Assembly: GCA_943788755.1 (NCBI GenBank)
Contig: CALSRM010000004.1
Location: 150,642-214,641, forward strand
Direction: 5' to 3'
Length of the DNA stretch: 64,000 bases
Source of the DNA: an uncultured Flavobacteriales bacterium
GTDB lineage: Bacteria > Bacteroidota > Bacteroidia > Flavobacteriales_D > Parvicellaceae
Position numbers and translations under genes: made by a program. The notes beneath the pieces are model-generated. The model did not search any database, was not told the DNA's origin, and saw nothing but the letters and a program-made list of their open reading frames with translations. Positions 48,478-60,100 of this stretch are shown piece by piece (position 1 is the first letter of the stretch; each line of letters begins with the position of its first letter).

Positions 48478-48846
48478 TTATAATACTTCAGGAGCTAAAG
48501 AAACAATTTTCATAAATTGCTTATCTCTTAACTCTCTTGCAACTGGGCCGAAAATACGAGTACCTCTCATTTCTCCACCGTCATCTAAAAGAACAACCGC
48601 ATTATCATCAAACCTGATGTAAGAACCATCGTTTCTTCTAACTTCTTTTTTTGTTCTAACTACTACAGCTTTAGAAACCGCACCTTTCTTAATATTTCCT
48701 GAAGGCATTGCATTTTTTACTGTAATTACCACTTTATCACCAACTGATGCATAACGCCTTCCTGTTCCTCCTAATACTCGGATGACAAGAACTTCTTTCG
48801 CTCCGCTGTTGTCTGCAACAAATAGTCTACTTTCCTGTTGTACCAT
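48478..48846 (-). CDS. rplN: 50S ribosomal protein L14
   Basis: A 122-residue L14 ([40 protein letters not shown]). Forms intersubunit bridges and is the target of the silencing factor RsfS. Eight bases after rpsQ. Confidence 0.98.
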   Translation of the reverse strand: MVQQESRLFVADNSGAKEVLVIRVLGGTGRRYASVGDKVVITVKNAMPSGNIKKGAVSKAVVVRTKKEVRRNDGSYIRFDDNAVVLLDDGGEMRGTRIFGPVARELRDKQFMKIVSLAPEVL

Positions 48847-48854
48847 TTCTACTA

Positions 48855-49106
48855 TTATTTAGCTCTTTCAACTATTTCAACTAGTCTCCAATTCTTTCTT
48901 TTACTCAATGGACGAGTTTCCATTATTCTTACGGTATCTCCCTCATTACACTCATTCTTTTCATCATGAGCAACAAGTTTTGAAGTTTTCTTAACAAACT
49001 TCCCGTATTTCGGGTGTTTTACCTTTCTTTCGATAACAACAGTAATGGATTTTTCCATTTTGCTGCTAGCAACAACACCTACTCTTTCTTTTCTTAAGTT
49101 TCTCAT
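48855..49106 (-). CDS. rpsQ: 30S ribosomal protein S17
   Basis: An 83-residue OB-fold S17 ([40 protein letters not shown]). An early-assembly 16S 5'-domain binder, placed between rpmC and rplN. Confidence 0.98.
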   Translation of the reverse strand: MRNLRKERVGVVASSKMEKSITVVIERKVKHPKYGKFVKKTSKLVAHDEKNECNEGDTVRIMETRPLSKRKNWRLVEIVERAK

Positions 49107-49111
49107 GGCTC

Positions 49112-49312
49112 TTACTTATTCGCTTGAAGTTCTCTACTTCTTAACTCAGTCTGCATTCTAGCAATAGTTCTACGAACCGCTCTCACCTCAATTGGGTTCT
49201 CAAGCTCTGCTATTTTATGGTTAATTTTAAGCTTATTTAGAGACGCTTGTGTATCTCCTAAGTTTTCAATCAACTCTTCTTTTGTCAATTCTTTTATCTT
49301 TGATGCTTTCAT
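49112..49312 (-). CDS. rpmC: 50S ribosomal protein L29
   Basis: A 66-residue two-helix L29 ([35 protein letters not shown]), located at the tunnel exit beside L23. Between rplP and rpsQ. Confidence 0.97.
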   Translation of the reverse strand: MKASKIKELTKEELIENLGDTQASLNKLKINHKIAELENPIEVRAVRRTIARMQTELRSRELQANK

Positions 49313-49323
49313 GTCTCGACAAT

Positions 49324-49740
49324 TTAAGCGTAATCCTTACGAACTACAAATTTAGTTTTTACAGGTAACTTTTGAGACGCTAAACGCATAGCTTCTTTTG
49401 CTACATCAAAAGGAACACCATCACATTCAAACAAAATTCGACCTGGTCTTACAGGTGCAACCCAGTGACTTGGAGCTCCTTTACCTTTCCCCATTCTTAC
49501 CTCAGCTGGTTTAGCTGTCATTGGTTTATCTGGAAAAATACGAATCCAAACTTGACCTTCTCTTTTCATATATCTAGTAACAGCAATACGTGCAGATTCA
49601 ATTTGTCTGGAAGTCAAAAATGCTTCATCTAACGTTTTGATTGCGAAAGAACCGAAGGCAATTTGTGCTCCTCTTTGAGCATTCCCCTTCATTTTTCCTT
49701 TTTGCTGTTTTCTATATTTTGTTCTTTTTGGTTGTAACAT
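49324..49740 (-). CDS. rplP: 50S ribosomal protein L16
   Basis: A 138-residue L16 ([40 protein letters not shown]). It positions A-site tRNA on the large subunit; the [12 protein letters not shown] loop near the peptidyl-transferase centre is intact. Confidence 0.98.
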   Translation of the reverse strand: MLQPKRTKYRKQQKGKMKGNAQRGAQIAFGSFAIKTLDEAFLTSRQIESARIAVTRYMKREGQVWIRIFPDKPMTAKPAEVRMGKGKGAPSHWVAPVRPGRILFECDGVPFDVAKEAMRLASQKLPVKTKFVVRKDYA

Positions 49741-49760
49741 GATATCAACTCTTTAAAGTA

Positions 49761-50471
49761 CTAATTTCTTTTTCTCTGTTTGTTTCCTGGTCCGCCTTTT
49801 CTAGCTCCACCTTTTGCCATTCCAAAATTTGGTGATAGATCTCTCTTTCCATAAACTTCACCCTTGCAAATCCACACTTTAATACCTATCAAACCATAAG
49901 TAGTTTGTGCTTCTGCCAAAGCATAATCAATATCTGCTCGGAATGTATGCAAAGGTGTTCTACCATCTTTATACTGTTCACTTCTCGCCATTTCAGCTCC
50001 GTTCAACCTTCCAGATATTTTGACTTTAATTCCTTCTGCTCCCATTCTCATTGTAGAAGCAATAGCCATCTTTATAGCTCTTCTAAATGAAATTCTTGCT
50101 TCAATTTGACGAGCAATACTATCACCAACTAATTGAGCATCTAATTCAGGACGTTTAATTTCAAATATATTAATTTGAACATCCTTCTTAGTTAACTTTT
50201 TCAACTCCTCTTTCAATTTGTCTACTTCAGATCCACCTTTCCCGATGATAACACCTGGACGAGCTGTATTAACCGTAATCGTAACTAACTTTAACGTTCT
50301 TTCGATTACAATTTTTGACACACTTGCTTTTCTCAAACGAGCCATCAAATACTTTCTGATTTTATCATCTTCAACAAGCTTGTCAGCGTAATTTCTTCCA
50401 CCGAACCAGTTTGAATCCCATCCTCTGATGAATCCTAATCTGTTTCCAATCGGGTTTGTTTTTTGTCCCAT
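49761..50471 (-). CDS. rpsC: 30S ribosomal protein S3
   Basis: A 236-residue S3 with an N-terminal KH domain ([20 protein letters not shown] contains the GXXG loop) and the C-terminal domain ([20 protein letters not shown]). It lines the mRNA entry channel and contributes to helicase activity. Confidence 0.98.
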   Translation of the reverse strand: MGQKTNPIGNRLGFIRGWDSNWFGGRNYADKLVEDDKIRKYLMARLRKASVSKIVIERTLKLVTITVNTARPGVIIGKGGSEVDKLKEELKKLTKKDVQINIFEIKRPELDAQLVGDSIARQIEARISFRRAIKMAIASTMRMGAEGIKVKISGRLNGAEMARSEQYKDGRTPLHTFRADIDYALAEAQTTYGLIGIKVWICKGEVYGKRDLSPNFGMAKGGARKGGPGNKQRKRN

Positions 50472-50479
50472 TTACTCAA

Positions 50480-50875
50480 CTATTTTGCACTATCAACAAT
50501 GATAGTAACGTGATTTGATCTTTTCTTAATTCTATGCGCTCTTCCTTGAGGTGCTGGCTGAATTCTTTTCAAAACTCTACCGCTATCAACAAATACTTCT
50601 TTGACAACTAAGTCTGCAGAAGTTGCATCTTTACCTTCGTTCTTTTGTTCCCAGTTGTTAATTGCTGAAAGCAAAAGCTTTTCCATATTTCTTGAAGCCT
50701 CCTTAGGGTTAAACTTCAACATATTCAATGCAGAATAAATGTTTTCTCCTCGAACAAGATCAGCAAGTAATCTCATTTTTCTTGGAGATGTAGGCACATT
50801 GTTCAGCTTAGCAATTGCTACTGTACTTTTAGCCTCGTTTCTCTTTTCTGCTGTATTTCTTTTTCTAGCGCCCAT
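50480..50875 (-). CDS. rplV: 50S ribosomal protein L22
   Basis: A 131-residue L22 ([40 protein letters not shown]). Its beta hairpin, including [11 protein letters not shown], reaches the peptide tunnel; no obvious insertion is seen in the macrolide-sensitive loop. Confidence 0.98.
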   Translation of the reverse strand: MGARKRNTAEKRNEAKSTVAIAKLNNVPTSPRKMRLLADLVRGENIYSALNMLKFNPKEASRNMEKLLLSAINNWEQKNEGKDATSADLVVKEVFVDSGRVLKRIQPAPQGRAHRIKKRSNHVTIIVDSAK

Positions 50876-50896
50876 GTCTAAAGTTATTTACCGCTA

Positions 50897-51172
50897 CTAG
50901 CGTTTTTTATCTTTTTTACCTCCATGTCCTCTGTAGTTACGCGTTGGTGAAAACTCACCTAACTTGTGTCCTACCATGTTTTCAGTAACATAAACAGGAA
51001 TAAATTTTTTCCCATTATAAACTGCGATTGTTAATCCAACAAAATCAGGAGTAATAGTCGAAGCTCTCGACCAAGTCTTGATTACAGATTTGTTACCCTT
51101 TTCCTGTGCTTCATCAACTCTCTTTAGGAGTTTGTAATGAATAAATGGAGGTTTTTTTAGTGATCTAGCCAT
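50897..51172 (-). CDS. rpsS: 30S ribosomal protein S19
   Basis: A 91-residue S19 ([40 protein letters not shown]). It binds the 30S head with S13. Between rplB and rplV. Confidence 0.98.
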   Translation of the reverse strand: MARSLKKPPFIHYKLLKRVDEAQEKGNKSVIKTWSRASTITPDFVGLTIAVYNGKKFIPVYVTENMVGHKLGEFSPTRNYRGHGGKKDKKR

Positions 51173-51179
51173 TTGTCAA

Positions 51180-52010
51180 TTATTTCTTTCTTCTATCGAT
51201 AATAAATCGATTTGAAGCTTTTGTTTTACTTCTCGTTTTAAATCCTTTTGCAGATAACCCTGTTCTTGATCTTGGGTGACCTCCTGATGATTTTCCTTCG
51301 CCACCTCCCATTGGGTGATCAACTGGATTCATCGCAACACCTCTAACTCTAGGTCTTCTACCTTGCCATCTTGTACGACCTGCTTTTCCAGATCGAGTAA
51401 GACTGTGTTCTTGGTTAGATACAGATCCAATAGTAGCAGTACAAGTAATCAAAATCATTCTTACTTCACCAGAAGGAAGTTTAATAATAGCGTATTTACC
51501 ATCTCTTGCATTTAACTGAGCATAAGCACCAGCACTTCTTGCAATTGCACCACCTTTACCAGGTTGCATTTCAATGTTATGTATAATTGTTCCTAAAGGA
51601 ATTTCAGACAAGAACATTGAATTTCCCACTTCAGGAGTTGCATCTTTTCCAGATAAAACTTTTTGTCCAACTTCCAAACCTTCTGGTGCCAACATATATC
51701 TTTTTTCACCATCTGCATAAACGATTAGCGCAATAAAAGCAGTTCTTCCTGGATCATATTCCAATGTTTTTACAGTAGCAGGAATTCCATGTTTATTTCT
51801 TTTGAAATCAACAATTCTAATTTTTTGTTTATGACCACCGCCTATATTACGCATCGTCATTTTACCTGTGTTGTTTCTACCACCATTCTTTTTCCTTCCT
51901 ATTACTAGGCTTTTCTCCGGCTTATTAGCAGTAGTTGTCAACGGTGCAAAATCATTTGCGACTTTGTGGCGTTGTCCAGGTGTTGTCGGTTTTAACTTTC
52001 TTAATCCCAT
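51180..52010 (-). CDS. rplB: 50S ribosomal protein L2
   Basis: A 276-residue L2 with the conserved active-region segment [20 protein letters not shown], whose histidine is close to the peptidyl-transferase centre, and the N-terminal [17 protein letters not shown]. One of the largest primary 23S rRNA binders. Confidence 0.98.
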   Translation of the reverse strand: MGLRKLKPTTPGQRHKVANDFAPLTTTANKPEKSLVIGRKKNGGRNNTGKMTMRNIGGGHKQKIRIVDFKRNKHGIPATVKTLEYDPGRTAFIALIVYADGEKRYMLAPEGLEVGQKVLSGKDATPEVGNSMFLSEIPLGTIIHNIEMQPGKGGAIARSAGAYAQLNARDGKYAIIKLPSGEVRMILITCTATIGSVSNQEHSLTRSGKAGRTRWQGRRPRVRGVAMNPVDHPMGGGEGKSSGGHPRSRTGLSAKGFKTRSKTKASNRFIIDRRKK

Positions 52011-52022
52011 TTTCAGTTTTTC

Positions 52023-52319
52023 TTAAATGTTTTCATACAAGTCAATAATATCACCTTCGGCTAAAGTAACAATGGCTTTTTTGTAAGTCTTGTTTCTTTG
52101 ATAGATAACACCTTTGTTCGTATGCTTCATTTTCTTTTTACCGCCACCATAATTCATTGTATTTACAGAGTCAACTGCTACTCCGTACAACTTCTCGACA
52201 GCGTTTTTAATTTCAATCTTGTTTGCGTCTTTACTAACAACAAACCCGTAGCGATTTAACTTTTCGCTTTGAGCAGTCATTTTTTCCGTTAAGATTGGCT
52301 TTTCTATAATCCTTTTCAT
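52023..52319 (-). CDS. rplW: 50S ribosomal protein L23
   Basis: A 98-residue L23 (IIEKPILTEKMTAQSEKLNR; VEKLYGVAVDSVNTMNYGGG) that docks trigger factor and SRP at the tunnel exit. The basic loop GGGKKKMKHTNKG lies in the tunnel-side extension. Confidence 0.97.
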   Translation of the reverse strand: MKRIIEKPILTEKMTAQSEKLNRYGFVVSKDANKIEIKNAVEKLYGVAVDSVNTMNYGGGKKKMKHTNKGVIYQRNKTYKKAIVTLAEGDIIDLYENI

Positions 52320-52325
52320 TCTTTC

Positions 52326-52952
52326 TTAGTTAAAAAGGTTTTCAATTTTTTCAATTGCTCCTTCCGCAATCACTAACCTTTGTGCTTTTAAAATATCGTA
52401 AGTTGTTAGTTGATTTGCTGGCATTATTCTAGCTGCTTGAATATTTCTTGCCGATAAATAAACATTCTTATCGTTATCTGAAATAACGAATAATGTTTTA
52501 CCATCTGTCATTTTCAAGTTTTCCATTAAGCTTAAAAAATCTTTTGTTTTTGGTTGATCAAATTTCAAATCTTCCAAAATTGTAATTTCTTTATCATTAG
52601 CTTTATAAGTCAATGCTGATTTACGTGCTAATTTTCTTAATTTCTTGTTCAAGCTAAAGCTATAATTTCTTGGCCTTGGTCCGAATACACGTCCACCACC
52701 TTTGAAAAGAGGATTCTTAATACTTCCCGCACGGGCTGTACCTGTTCCCTTTTGCTTTTTAATCTTACGAGTACTACCCGTAATTTCAGCTCTTTCTTTC
52801 GCTTTGTGCGTACCTTGTCTTTGGTTCGCCAAGTAAAGTTTCACATCCATATAGATGGCATGATCATTAGGCTCAATAGCATAAATCTCTTTACTCAAGC
52901 TAATCTTTTTAGATGTCGCTTTTCCGCTTTTGTTATATACTGCTAATTCCAT
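52326..52952 (-). CDS. rplD: 50S ribosomal protein L4
   Basis: A 208-residue L4 with the extended tunnel loop (GSTRKIKKQKGTGTARAGSI). In other bacteria L4 represses its own S10 operon; no leader homologous to that of E. coli was identified here. Its start overlaps the rplC stop (TAATG). Confidence 0.98.
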   Translation of the reverse strand: MELAVYNKSGKATSKKISLSKEIYAIEPNDHAIYMDVKLYLANQRQGTHKAKERAEITGSTRKIKKQKGTGTARAGSIKNPLFKGGGRVFGPRPRNYSFSLNKKLRKLARKSALTYKANDKEITILEDLKFDQPKTKDFLSLMENLKMTDGKTLFVISDNDKNVYLSARNIQAARIMPANQLTTYDILKAQRLVIAEGAIEKIENLFN

Positions 52953-53566
52953 TATTTCTCAACTATTACGTATGAACCTTTTGCACCAGGCACAGAACCT
53001 TTGACAACCAAAATATTTTTATCTGTTAATACTTTGAGTACTTGCAAATTTCCTTGTTTAACACGATCGTTTCCTGTTCGCCCCCCCATTCTCATTCCTT
53101 TAAAAACTCTTGCAGGATAAGAAGCTGCGCCGATAGATCCAGGAGCTCTCATTCTATTGTGTTGACCATGAGTTGCGTCTCCAACGCCATGGAACCCATG
53201 ACGCTTAACAACACCTTGAAAACCTTTACCCTTTGACGTTCCAACAACATCTACAAACTCTCCTTCTTCGAAGATTTCTATCGTTACTGAATCTCCAAGG
53301 TTTTTGTCTTCAAAACCACTAAATTCAATTAGTTTTCTCTTTGGTGAGACACCTGCCTTTTTAAAATGCCCTTTAAGCGCATTTGTAGTGTGTTTGTCCT
53401 TACGCTCTCCGTACCCAAGCTGAACAGCGTTATATCCGTCCTTTTCTTCGGTTTTGATTTGCGTAACCACACAAGGTGAAGCTTCGATTAAGGTGCATGG
53501 TAAATTTTTACCCTCGGCACTATAAACGCTAGTCATCCCTATCTTTTTTCCAATGATACCAGCCAT
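52952..53566 (-). CDS. rplC: 50S ribosomal protein L3
   Basis: A 204-residue L3 ([40 protein letters not shown]). The loop [20 protein letters not shown] approaches the peptidyl-transferase centre, and the glutamine methylated in E. coli L3 can be aligned with HGQHNR. Located between rpsJ and rplD. Confidence 0.98.
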   Translation of the reverse strand: MAGIIGKKIGMTSVYSAEGKNLPCTLIEASPCVVTQIKTEEKDGYNAVQLGYGERKDKHTTNALKGHFKKAGVSPKRKLIEFSGFEDKNLGDSVTIEIFEEGEFVDVVGTSKGKGFQGVVKRHGFHGVGDATHGQHNRMRAPGSIGAASYPARVFKGMRMGGRTGNDRVKQGNLQVLKVLTDKNILVVKGSVPGAKGSYVIVEK

Positions 53567-53584
53567 AATTCTTACTGCTTATTA

Positions 53585-53890
53585 TTAAACTTTAATTTCT
53601 ACTTCTACACCACTAGGCAATTCAAGCTTCATTAGTGCATCTATTGTCTTTGCTGATGAACTGTAAATATCCATCAATCTTTTGTATGAACACAATTGAA
53701 ATTGCTCACGCGCTTTTTTATTTACGTGTGGCGACCTTAAAACTGTATAAATTCTTTTGTGCGTTGGCAATGGAATAGGTCCACTAACAACAGCACCTGT
53801 TGTTTTTACAGTCTTCACAATCTTCTCAGCAGACTTATCTACTAAGTTGTGATCGTATGATTTTAATTTTATTCTAATCTTTTGATTCAT
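53585..53890 (-). CDS. rpsJ: 30S ribosomal protein S10
   Basis: A 101-residue S10 ([40 protein letters not shown]). Also the NusE transcription factor. It follows fusA without an intervening tuf gene. Confidence 0.98.
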   Translation of the reverse strand: MNQKIRIKLKSYDHNLVDKSAEKIVKTVKTTGAVVSGPIPLPTHKRIYTVLRSPHVNKKAREQFQLCSYKRLMDIYSSSAKTIDALMKLELPSGVEVEIKV

Positions 53891-53906
53891 CTTTCAATTA
53901 TATCAA

Positions 53907-54722
53907 TTATGCTTCTACTTTACCTTTTGCTTTTGCAATTACTTCGTCAGCTGTGTTCTTTGGACACTGAGAATAATGACCGAACTCCATTGTAGAAGAT
54001 GCACGACCAGATGAGATTGTTCTCAACTGAGTTACATATCCAAACATTTCAGATAATGGCACTAACGCCTTAACAACCTTAGCTCCGTTTCTGTCATCCA
54101 TCCCTTCAATTTGACCTCTTCTTCTATTCAAATCACCAACAACATCTCCCATATTTGCTTCTGGAGTAACAACTTCCAATTTCATGATTGGCTCTAACAA
54201 TTGAGCACCACATTTGGGAACTGCATTTCTATATGCCATTTTAGCACAGATCTCAAATGAAAGAGCATCGGAATCCACTGCATGGAAAGAACCATCTAAT
54301 AATTCAACTTTCATACTATCCATTGGATATCCAGCTAAAACACCGTTCTTCATGGACTGCTCGAATCCTTTTTGAATAGATGGGATATATTCCTTAGGAA
54401 CATTACCGCCTTTAATCTTGTTTATAAACTCTAAACCTGGCTTCCCTTCGTCAGCAGGCATAATGTTTACAACAATATCACCAAATTTACCACGACCACC
54501 TGATTGCTTCTTATACGTTTCTCTATGGTTCGTTTCTGAAGAAATTGCTTCTTTATAAGAAACTTGGGGAGCTCCCTCATTTACCTCTACACTAAATTCT
54601 CTTTTTAATCGATCGATTAGAACCTCTAGAGTGTAATTCACCCATACCTGAGATAATTGTCTGACCTGAATCCTCGTCTGTTTTAATCGTGAAAGTAGGA
54701 TCCTCTTCAGATAATTTACCAA
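53907..54722 (-). pseudogene. fusA: Elongation factor G, C-terminal part (frameshifted)
   Basis: Only the last 240 codons, starting from [16 protein letters not shown], belong to EF-G; the 31 residues before are out of frame. Domain IV ([20 protein letters not shown]), domain V ([19 protein letters not shown]) and the C-terminal [20 protein letters not shown] are present. Deleting one extra base at 54630 joins this part to the N-terminal frame and gives about 701 residues, the normal EF-G size. Because EF-G is essential and both halves are intact, a base-calling or assembly error is the likeliest cause. Confidence 0.93.
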
Positions 54723-56013
54723 GACCTATTCCCATCTTATCAACATCTGCTTTTGTCTTAGGCTCAATCGCAATACCAATAACAGGATCTGGAAATGTCA
54801 TTGATTCCAAGATAATTTGATGCTTCTCATCACACAAAGTATCTCCAGTTCTAATGTCTTTAAATCCAACACCCGCACCTATGTCACCAGCTTCAATACA
54901 AGGGATTGAATTCTGTTTATTAGAGTGCATTTGAAAAATACGTGAAATTCTTTCTTTTTTTCCAGTCCTGGTATTGTATATGTAAGAACCTGCATCTAGT
55001 TTTCCCGAATACATTCTGAAAAAGCATAAACGTCCAATAAATGGATCTGTAGCAATTTTAAATGCTAAAGCAGATATTGGCTCTTGAACATTCGGCTCTC
55101 TTTTCAAAACTTCTTCTCCATGGATATCTGTACCTTCGATGGCACCAATATCTAAAGGAGATGGCAGAAACTCCATAGAATAATCCAATAATGTCTGAAC
55201 ACCTTTGTTTTTAAACGCGGACCCACAAATAATTGGATTAATACTCATATTAATAGTTGCTACACGAATAGCGTCTAACATCTCTCTTTCTGTAATAGAA
55301 TCTGGATCTTCGAAAAACTTCTCCATCAAAGTATCGTTACTTTCAGCAACAGCTTCAACTAATTTCTCTTTCCATTCATTTGCTTCATCCACTAAATCAG
55401 CAGGAATATCCAAAACATCGAAATCCATACCGTTAGTTTCATCATTCCAAATGATAGCTTTCATTTTTATCAAATCAACTACACCTTTGAAATCATCCTC
55501 TGCTCCTATAGGAATTGTAACTGGAATAGGTCTAGCACCTAATCTTTCTTCAATTTGTGCAATACACCCGAAAAAATCAGCCCCAATTCTATCCATCTTA
55601 TTAATGAATCCAATTCTAGGAACTTTATACTTGTCAGCTTGTCTCCAAACAGTTTCGGATTGTGGCTCAACACCACTAGAAGCACAAAACAATGCTACTG
55701 CACCATCCAATACACGCAATGAACGCTCTACCTCAACGGTAAAATCAACGTGACCTGGCGTGTCAATAATATTTATTTTGAATTCTTCGTTATTGTAATT
55801 CCAGAATACAGTTGTAGCAGCAGAAGTAATTGTAATACCTCTCTCCTGCTCTTGCTCCATCCAATCCATTGTTGCTGCACCATCGTGCACTTCTCCAATC
55901 TTGTGAGAAACCCCTGTATAATAAAGGACACGCTCTGTCGTTGTTGTCTTACCAGCATCAACATGGGCCATAATCCCAATATTTCTAGTATATGTTAAAT
56001 CTCTTTTTGCCAT
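54592..56013 (-). pseudogene. fusA: Elongation factor G, N-terminal part (frameshifted)
   Basis: A 473-residue frame holding the GTPase domain (P-loop [39 protein letters not shown]), domain II ([19 protein letters not shown]) and domain III up to SGMGELH. The next 12 residues are wrong-frame. It drives tRNA-mRNA translocation on the ribosome. Located between rpsG and rpsJ in the str segment, with tufA absent. Confidence 0.95.
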
Positions 56014-56030
56014 TTCTAACGTATATCCTA

Positions 56031-56504
56031 TTAAAATCTAAAATGAGAAAATGCTTTATTAGCTTCCGCCATTCTGTGCGTATCTTCTTTTTTCTTGTAA
56101 GCAGCACCCTCTTCCTTAGAAGCAGCTAAAATCTCAGCGGCTAACTTTTCACTCATTGTTTTCTCGTTTCTTTTACGAGCATATCCAATTAACCACTTCA
56201 TAGCCATTGAATCTTTTCTGCTATCACGAACAGGAGTTGGTATTTGATATGTTGCTCCACCCACTCTTCTACTCTTTACCTCAACACCTGGAGTTATATT
56301 AACTAAAGCTTTTCTAAATACATCTAATCCATTTGTTTCTTCACCAGACTTTTCACCTACAATACCAATAGCATCATAAAAGATACTAAATGCAGTACTC
56401 TTCTTTCCTGCAAGCATCAAGTTGTTTACAAATTTTGTTACCTGAATATCCTTAAACTTAGGATCTGGTAAAATAATATGCTGTTTCGCTTTTCTTCTTC
56501 TCAT
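56031..56504 (-). CDS. rpsG: 30S ribosomal protein S7
   Basis: A 157-residue S7 ([40 protein letters not shown]). It nucleates the 30S head and contacts E-site tRNA. Encoded between rpsL and fusA. Confidence 0.98.
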   Translation of the reverse strand: MRRRKAKQHIILPDPKFKDIQVTKFVNNLMLAGKKSTAFSIFYDAIGIVGEKSGEETNGLDVFRKALVNITPGVEVKSRRVGGATYQIPTPVRDSRKDSMAMKWLIGYARKRNEKTMSEKLAAEILAASKEEGAAYKKKEDTHRMAEANKAFSHFRF

Positions 56505-56526
56505 GACAATTACGTCTTAAATGTTA

Positions 56527-56901
56527 TTATTTCTTAGGTCGTTTAGTCCCGTATTTTGATCTTCTTTGTGTTCTTCCTTCAACACCAGCAGTATCCAAAG
56601 CTCCTCTAACCACATGATACCTCACTCCAGGTAAATCTTTAACTCTACCACCCCTTACTAAAACAATACTGTGTTCCTGTAAGTTGTGTCCTTCACCACC
56701 TATATAAGCATTTACTTCTTTCCCATTTGTCAATCTCACCCTTGCAACCTTTCTCATCGCTGAGTTAGGTTTTTTTGGTGTGGTCGTGTAAACTCTTACA
56801 CAAACACCTCTTCGTTGCGGACAAGAATCTAAAGCAGCTGATTTACTAACCTTAGTCATTGTCTTTCTTCCTTTTCTAACCAATTGTTGAATCGTAGGCA
56901 T
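56527..56901 (-). CDS. rpsL: 30S ribosomal protein S12
   Basis: A 124-residue S12, first gene of the translation cluster. K43 in [10 protein letters not shown] and K88 in [10 protein letters not shown] are the wild-type residues at the streptomycin positions, and D89 is the site of beta-methylthiolation in other bacteria. Preceded by a -7-like promoter motif. Confidence 0.98.
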   Translation of the reverse strand: MPTIQQLVRKGRKTMTKVSKSAALDSCPQRRGVCVRVYTTTPKKPNSAMRKVARVRLTNGKEVNAYIGGEGHNLQEHSIVLVRGGRVKDLPGVRYHVVRGALDTAGVEGRTQRRSKYGTKRPKK

Positions 56902-56950
56902 ACTGTCTTCTTTTCTGTTATTTCCCCTTAATCTTCTTTTTTCGGGTTTG

Positions 56951-56958
56951 CAAAGGTA
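56951..56958 (-). promoter_or_regulatory. Probable -7 element of the rpsL (str-S10-spc-alpha) promoter
   Basis: The minus strand reads TACCTTTG followed by CAAA, an exact match to the Bacteroidota -7 consensus TAnnTTTG, about 50 bp before the rpsL ATG. A TTTG lies further upstream than the usual 19 bp (about 30 bp), so the -33 element is uncertain. This is the only plausible promoter before the 18-kb cluster. Confidence 0.6.
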
Positions 56959-57114
56959 ATCGAATTATTTAATTATCCTACTCCCCTACAAAAATTTTAA
57001 TGAATTTATTTTTGGAAGACCATATTGTAATTCAATAGCATTAAAAAAAATGAAATACAATGGATATATAATACTGTTTTTTTACTCGGTTAAATAATTA
57101 TTTTATGAATTTTA

Positions 57115-57151
57115 ATTGAAAAAAAAAGCTCTCAAAATTGAGAGCTTTTTT
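57115..57151 (-). terminator. Terminator after the giant repeat protein gene
   Basis: An 11-bp stem (AAAAAGCTCTC / GAGAGCTTTTT) with a 6-base loop and a T-run on the minus strand, about 20 bp after the stop at 57170. It separates the giant gene from the ribosomal cluster promoter. Confidence 0.82.
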
Positions 57152-57169
57152 AAATTACAACATAACTTC

Positions 57170-60100
57170 TTATCTAATTAACTCAAACGGACCTTGGTAA
57201 TTATACTCCTTCCCATCTGCTCCAACAGCATCAATGAGGTAAAAGTAGGTGCCTTCCGCTGCTTCCAATCCAGAAACTGTTCTTCCAGTCCATCCAGCTT
57301 CTAATGTATTAAACTGATAAACTACCTGACCCCATCTATTCATAATCGTTCCTTTTATTTCGGTAATATTAGTTCCTGACAAATTAAAGACATCATTACT
57401 TCCATCTCCATTTGGAGTGAAAATATTTGGTATAATTAAAGTAGAAGTACCTTCTACAATAATAACTGACGAAGTATTATCTACGCAACCATTAACATCA
57501 GTCACAAGGAGTGTAGCTGTATAATCATCTGAAGTTGTATAGGTAACTGATGGATCAAAATCAGTTGATGTTGTTCCATCTCCCAAATTCCATGCGTAAG
57601 TATTACCACCAATAGATGTATTATCAAAATAAACATCTAATGGAACATTCCCGTTGTCGGGTGTTGGCGCAAAAGATGCAACTGGGTTTGGATTAACCGT
57701 GACTATCGCACTAGAAGCACTACTTACACAACCAAGCACTGTCTCTGTCGCATAGTAAGTAATAGCGCCAGCAGTAGCGGCAGGTGTATAAGTAGATCCT
57801 GTACCTATTAAATCAGTCAGTAACGCATCTGAGTACCAATTGATCGTTCCAGCTCCTTGAGGAGTTACAGAGATATCTGCTATAACATCTCCTTCACAGT
57901 AATTAACATCTCCACTTATTACCGGTGATATAGGTGCTGCAGTAATTATAACAGTAACCATAGAAGATGGACCTTCACAATTACTCAATGTCTCAGTTGC
58001 ATAGTACGTGTAAGTTCCTGGAGCTGTAGCTAAAACTGTATAAGCTAACCCTGCGCCAACTTGAGTTGCTAATCCCGCGTCAGAATACCATGTAATTGTT
58101 CCGCCAAAAGCAGGTACCCCGTTAATAGGAATAATCACATCTCCCTCACAATAGGTAGCGTCAGCAAATGCAATTGGTGCAGTAGGATAAATTGGAGCCA
58201 ATGTAAATATCCCTGGATTTGTAGCAATACAACCTGAAAGGTCTATTGTTATAACGTCGTATGTCCCTCCCTGAAGTCCAGAAATTACATAATCACCACT
58301 CCCGTCGGCAGTAATAGATACGGGTCCAACTGGCACACCATTTAAATTATAAGTAAGATTATAAGTTGTACTTGGATTTAATCCATTTATCGTTATCGAA
58401 GCATCTGCTATTCCACATCCAGATGGATTGGCTGTTGCTCCAATAGTAAAGTTAGGTGAATTTGGATCTACTAAATTATATGGCCCAGCTAAAGTTGTTG
58501 TACAACCCGATAAGGTCACAGACACATCTGTGTAAGCTCCTGCATCTAAAGCTCCTATTGTAATTTCTCCTAAGCCATCGCTCATCAACGTAACAGAAAC
58601 TAATGTCCCATCATCTAAATAAGATATGGCATAAGACATACTTGCGTCTAAGCCCGACAATACTAATTGACCATTAGTACCTGCGCAAGCCGTTGGGCTT
58701 GTTGCGAGTATTGTAAATGTTGGCACTGGAGGGTCAGTTAACGTAAATGTACCAGCATCTGTTGCCAAACATCCAGCCAAGTCTACCGTTACCGCTGTAA
58801 ATGTACCAGCAGTTAATCCGCTAATTAATATTTCTCCATTAACATCAGCTACCCAACTTACACCAGGAACATTTGTTCCATTTTCTGTATAAGAAACGGT
58901 ATAAGTATTTCCATCAACTAACCCACTAATTAATAACGACCCCTCCGTCCCACTGCATGTAGTTGGACTAGTAGCAGCAACGGTAAAAACAGGAGTAGCA
59001 CTAATTATAATTGAACCCATAGCTACTGTGCTTCCACAATTTCCTAACGAATCTACTACATAAAAAATATGTGAGGCAACTCCAACTGCATTTCCAGCCG
59101 ATAATACTGGACCATTTACAACACTTGTAGTTAACAAAGCATCTGAATACCACATAAAGGTTCCAGATGAAGCTCCTCCTGCTGTAGCTAATAAACCATC
59201 AGGTGTTTCGCCATCACACCAAGTATTACCTCCAGTAACTACTGGTGGTAATGGTGTTTCGTTAACGGTTATTGTAAATATAAAAGGTGTACTCTGGCAG
59301 CCATTAATAGTCTCGGTTACATAATATGAAACTGGAACTCCTAAAACAGTCGGTGTTTCAGGCGTAAAAGTAGATTGAGTTCCAACCTCGGTTGTTAAAC
59401 CAGCGTCAGAATACCAACTTAAATCTACACCTGCATTAACCTCCATTGCAGTGTAAACATCTCCTAAACAATAAACAAAGTCTATATCTGAAACAGGTGT
59501 AGGCTCTGCAGTTGGAACCGGAGGTGCAATTGCTTGAGTTGCAGAAACGGTACAGTTTCCATCATCTACAATAATTTGGTAAGTATTAACTCCTAACCCT
59601 GTAAAATTGTTATTTCCACTAAATATTGCACCGTTATCTATCGAATAAGTATATGCGCCTGTTCCTCCAGCGGCAGTTATTGTAATACTTCCATCAAATA
59701 ATATACAATCCGATACATCAGCAAAAGCAATATTCGTAATCGTTGGAACATCGTTAATTGTGACAATTACTTCTGTAGCAACACTTGTACAATTATTCAC
59801 GGTTTGTGTTACATAATAACTAGTAGTAGTTCCGGTTGTATTATCTGGTGTTAATGCACTGGTTGTCCCAATATTTGTATTAAGACCTGCATCACTGTAC
59901 CAGTTTAAATCAGTCCCAACAGCAAATAAATCTATTGGTGGGTTAGCAGCGTCATAACAATAAATAGCATCGGTTCCTGCATTTGGAGCAGCTGGAATAG
60001 GATTGGATAGTATGGTCTCATCTCCACTAAATGTTCCCGCACAAGCGTTAGCATCGGAGACTGAAACAATACTATAAGTTCCATCTGCAGCCTCTGTTAG

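Noticed and set aside
53890..53907. Expected tufA between fusA and rpsJ
   Set aside because: The 16-bp gap holds no gene; absence of tuf here is common in Bacteroidota.
55205..55753. 182-residue open frame on the plus strand
   Set aside because: Antisense to the fusA GTPase region with no recognisable features; a shadow of the codon usage of EF-G.
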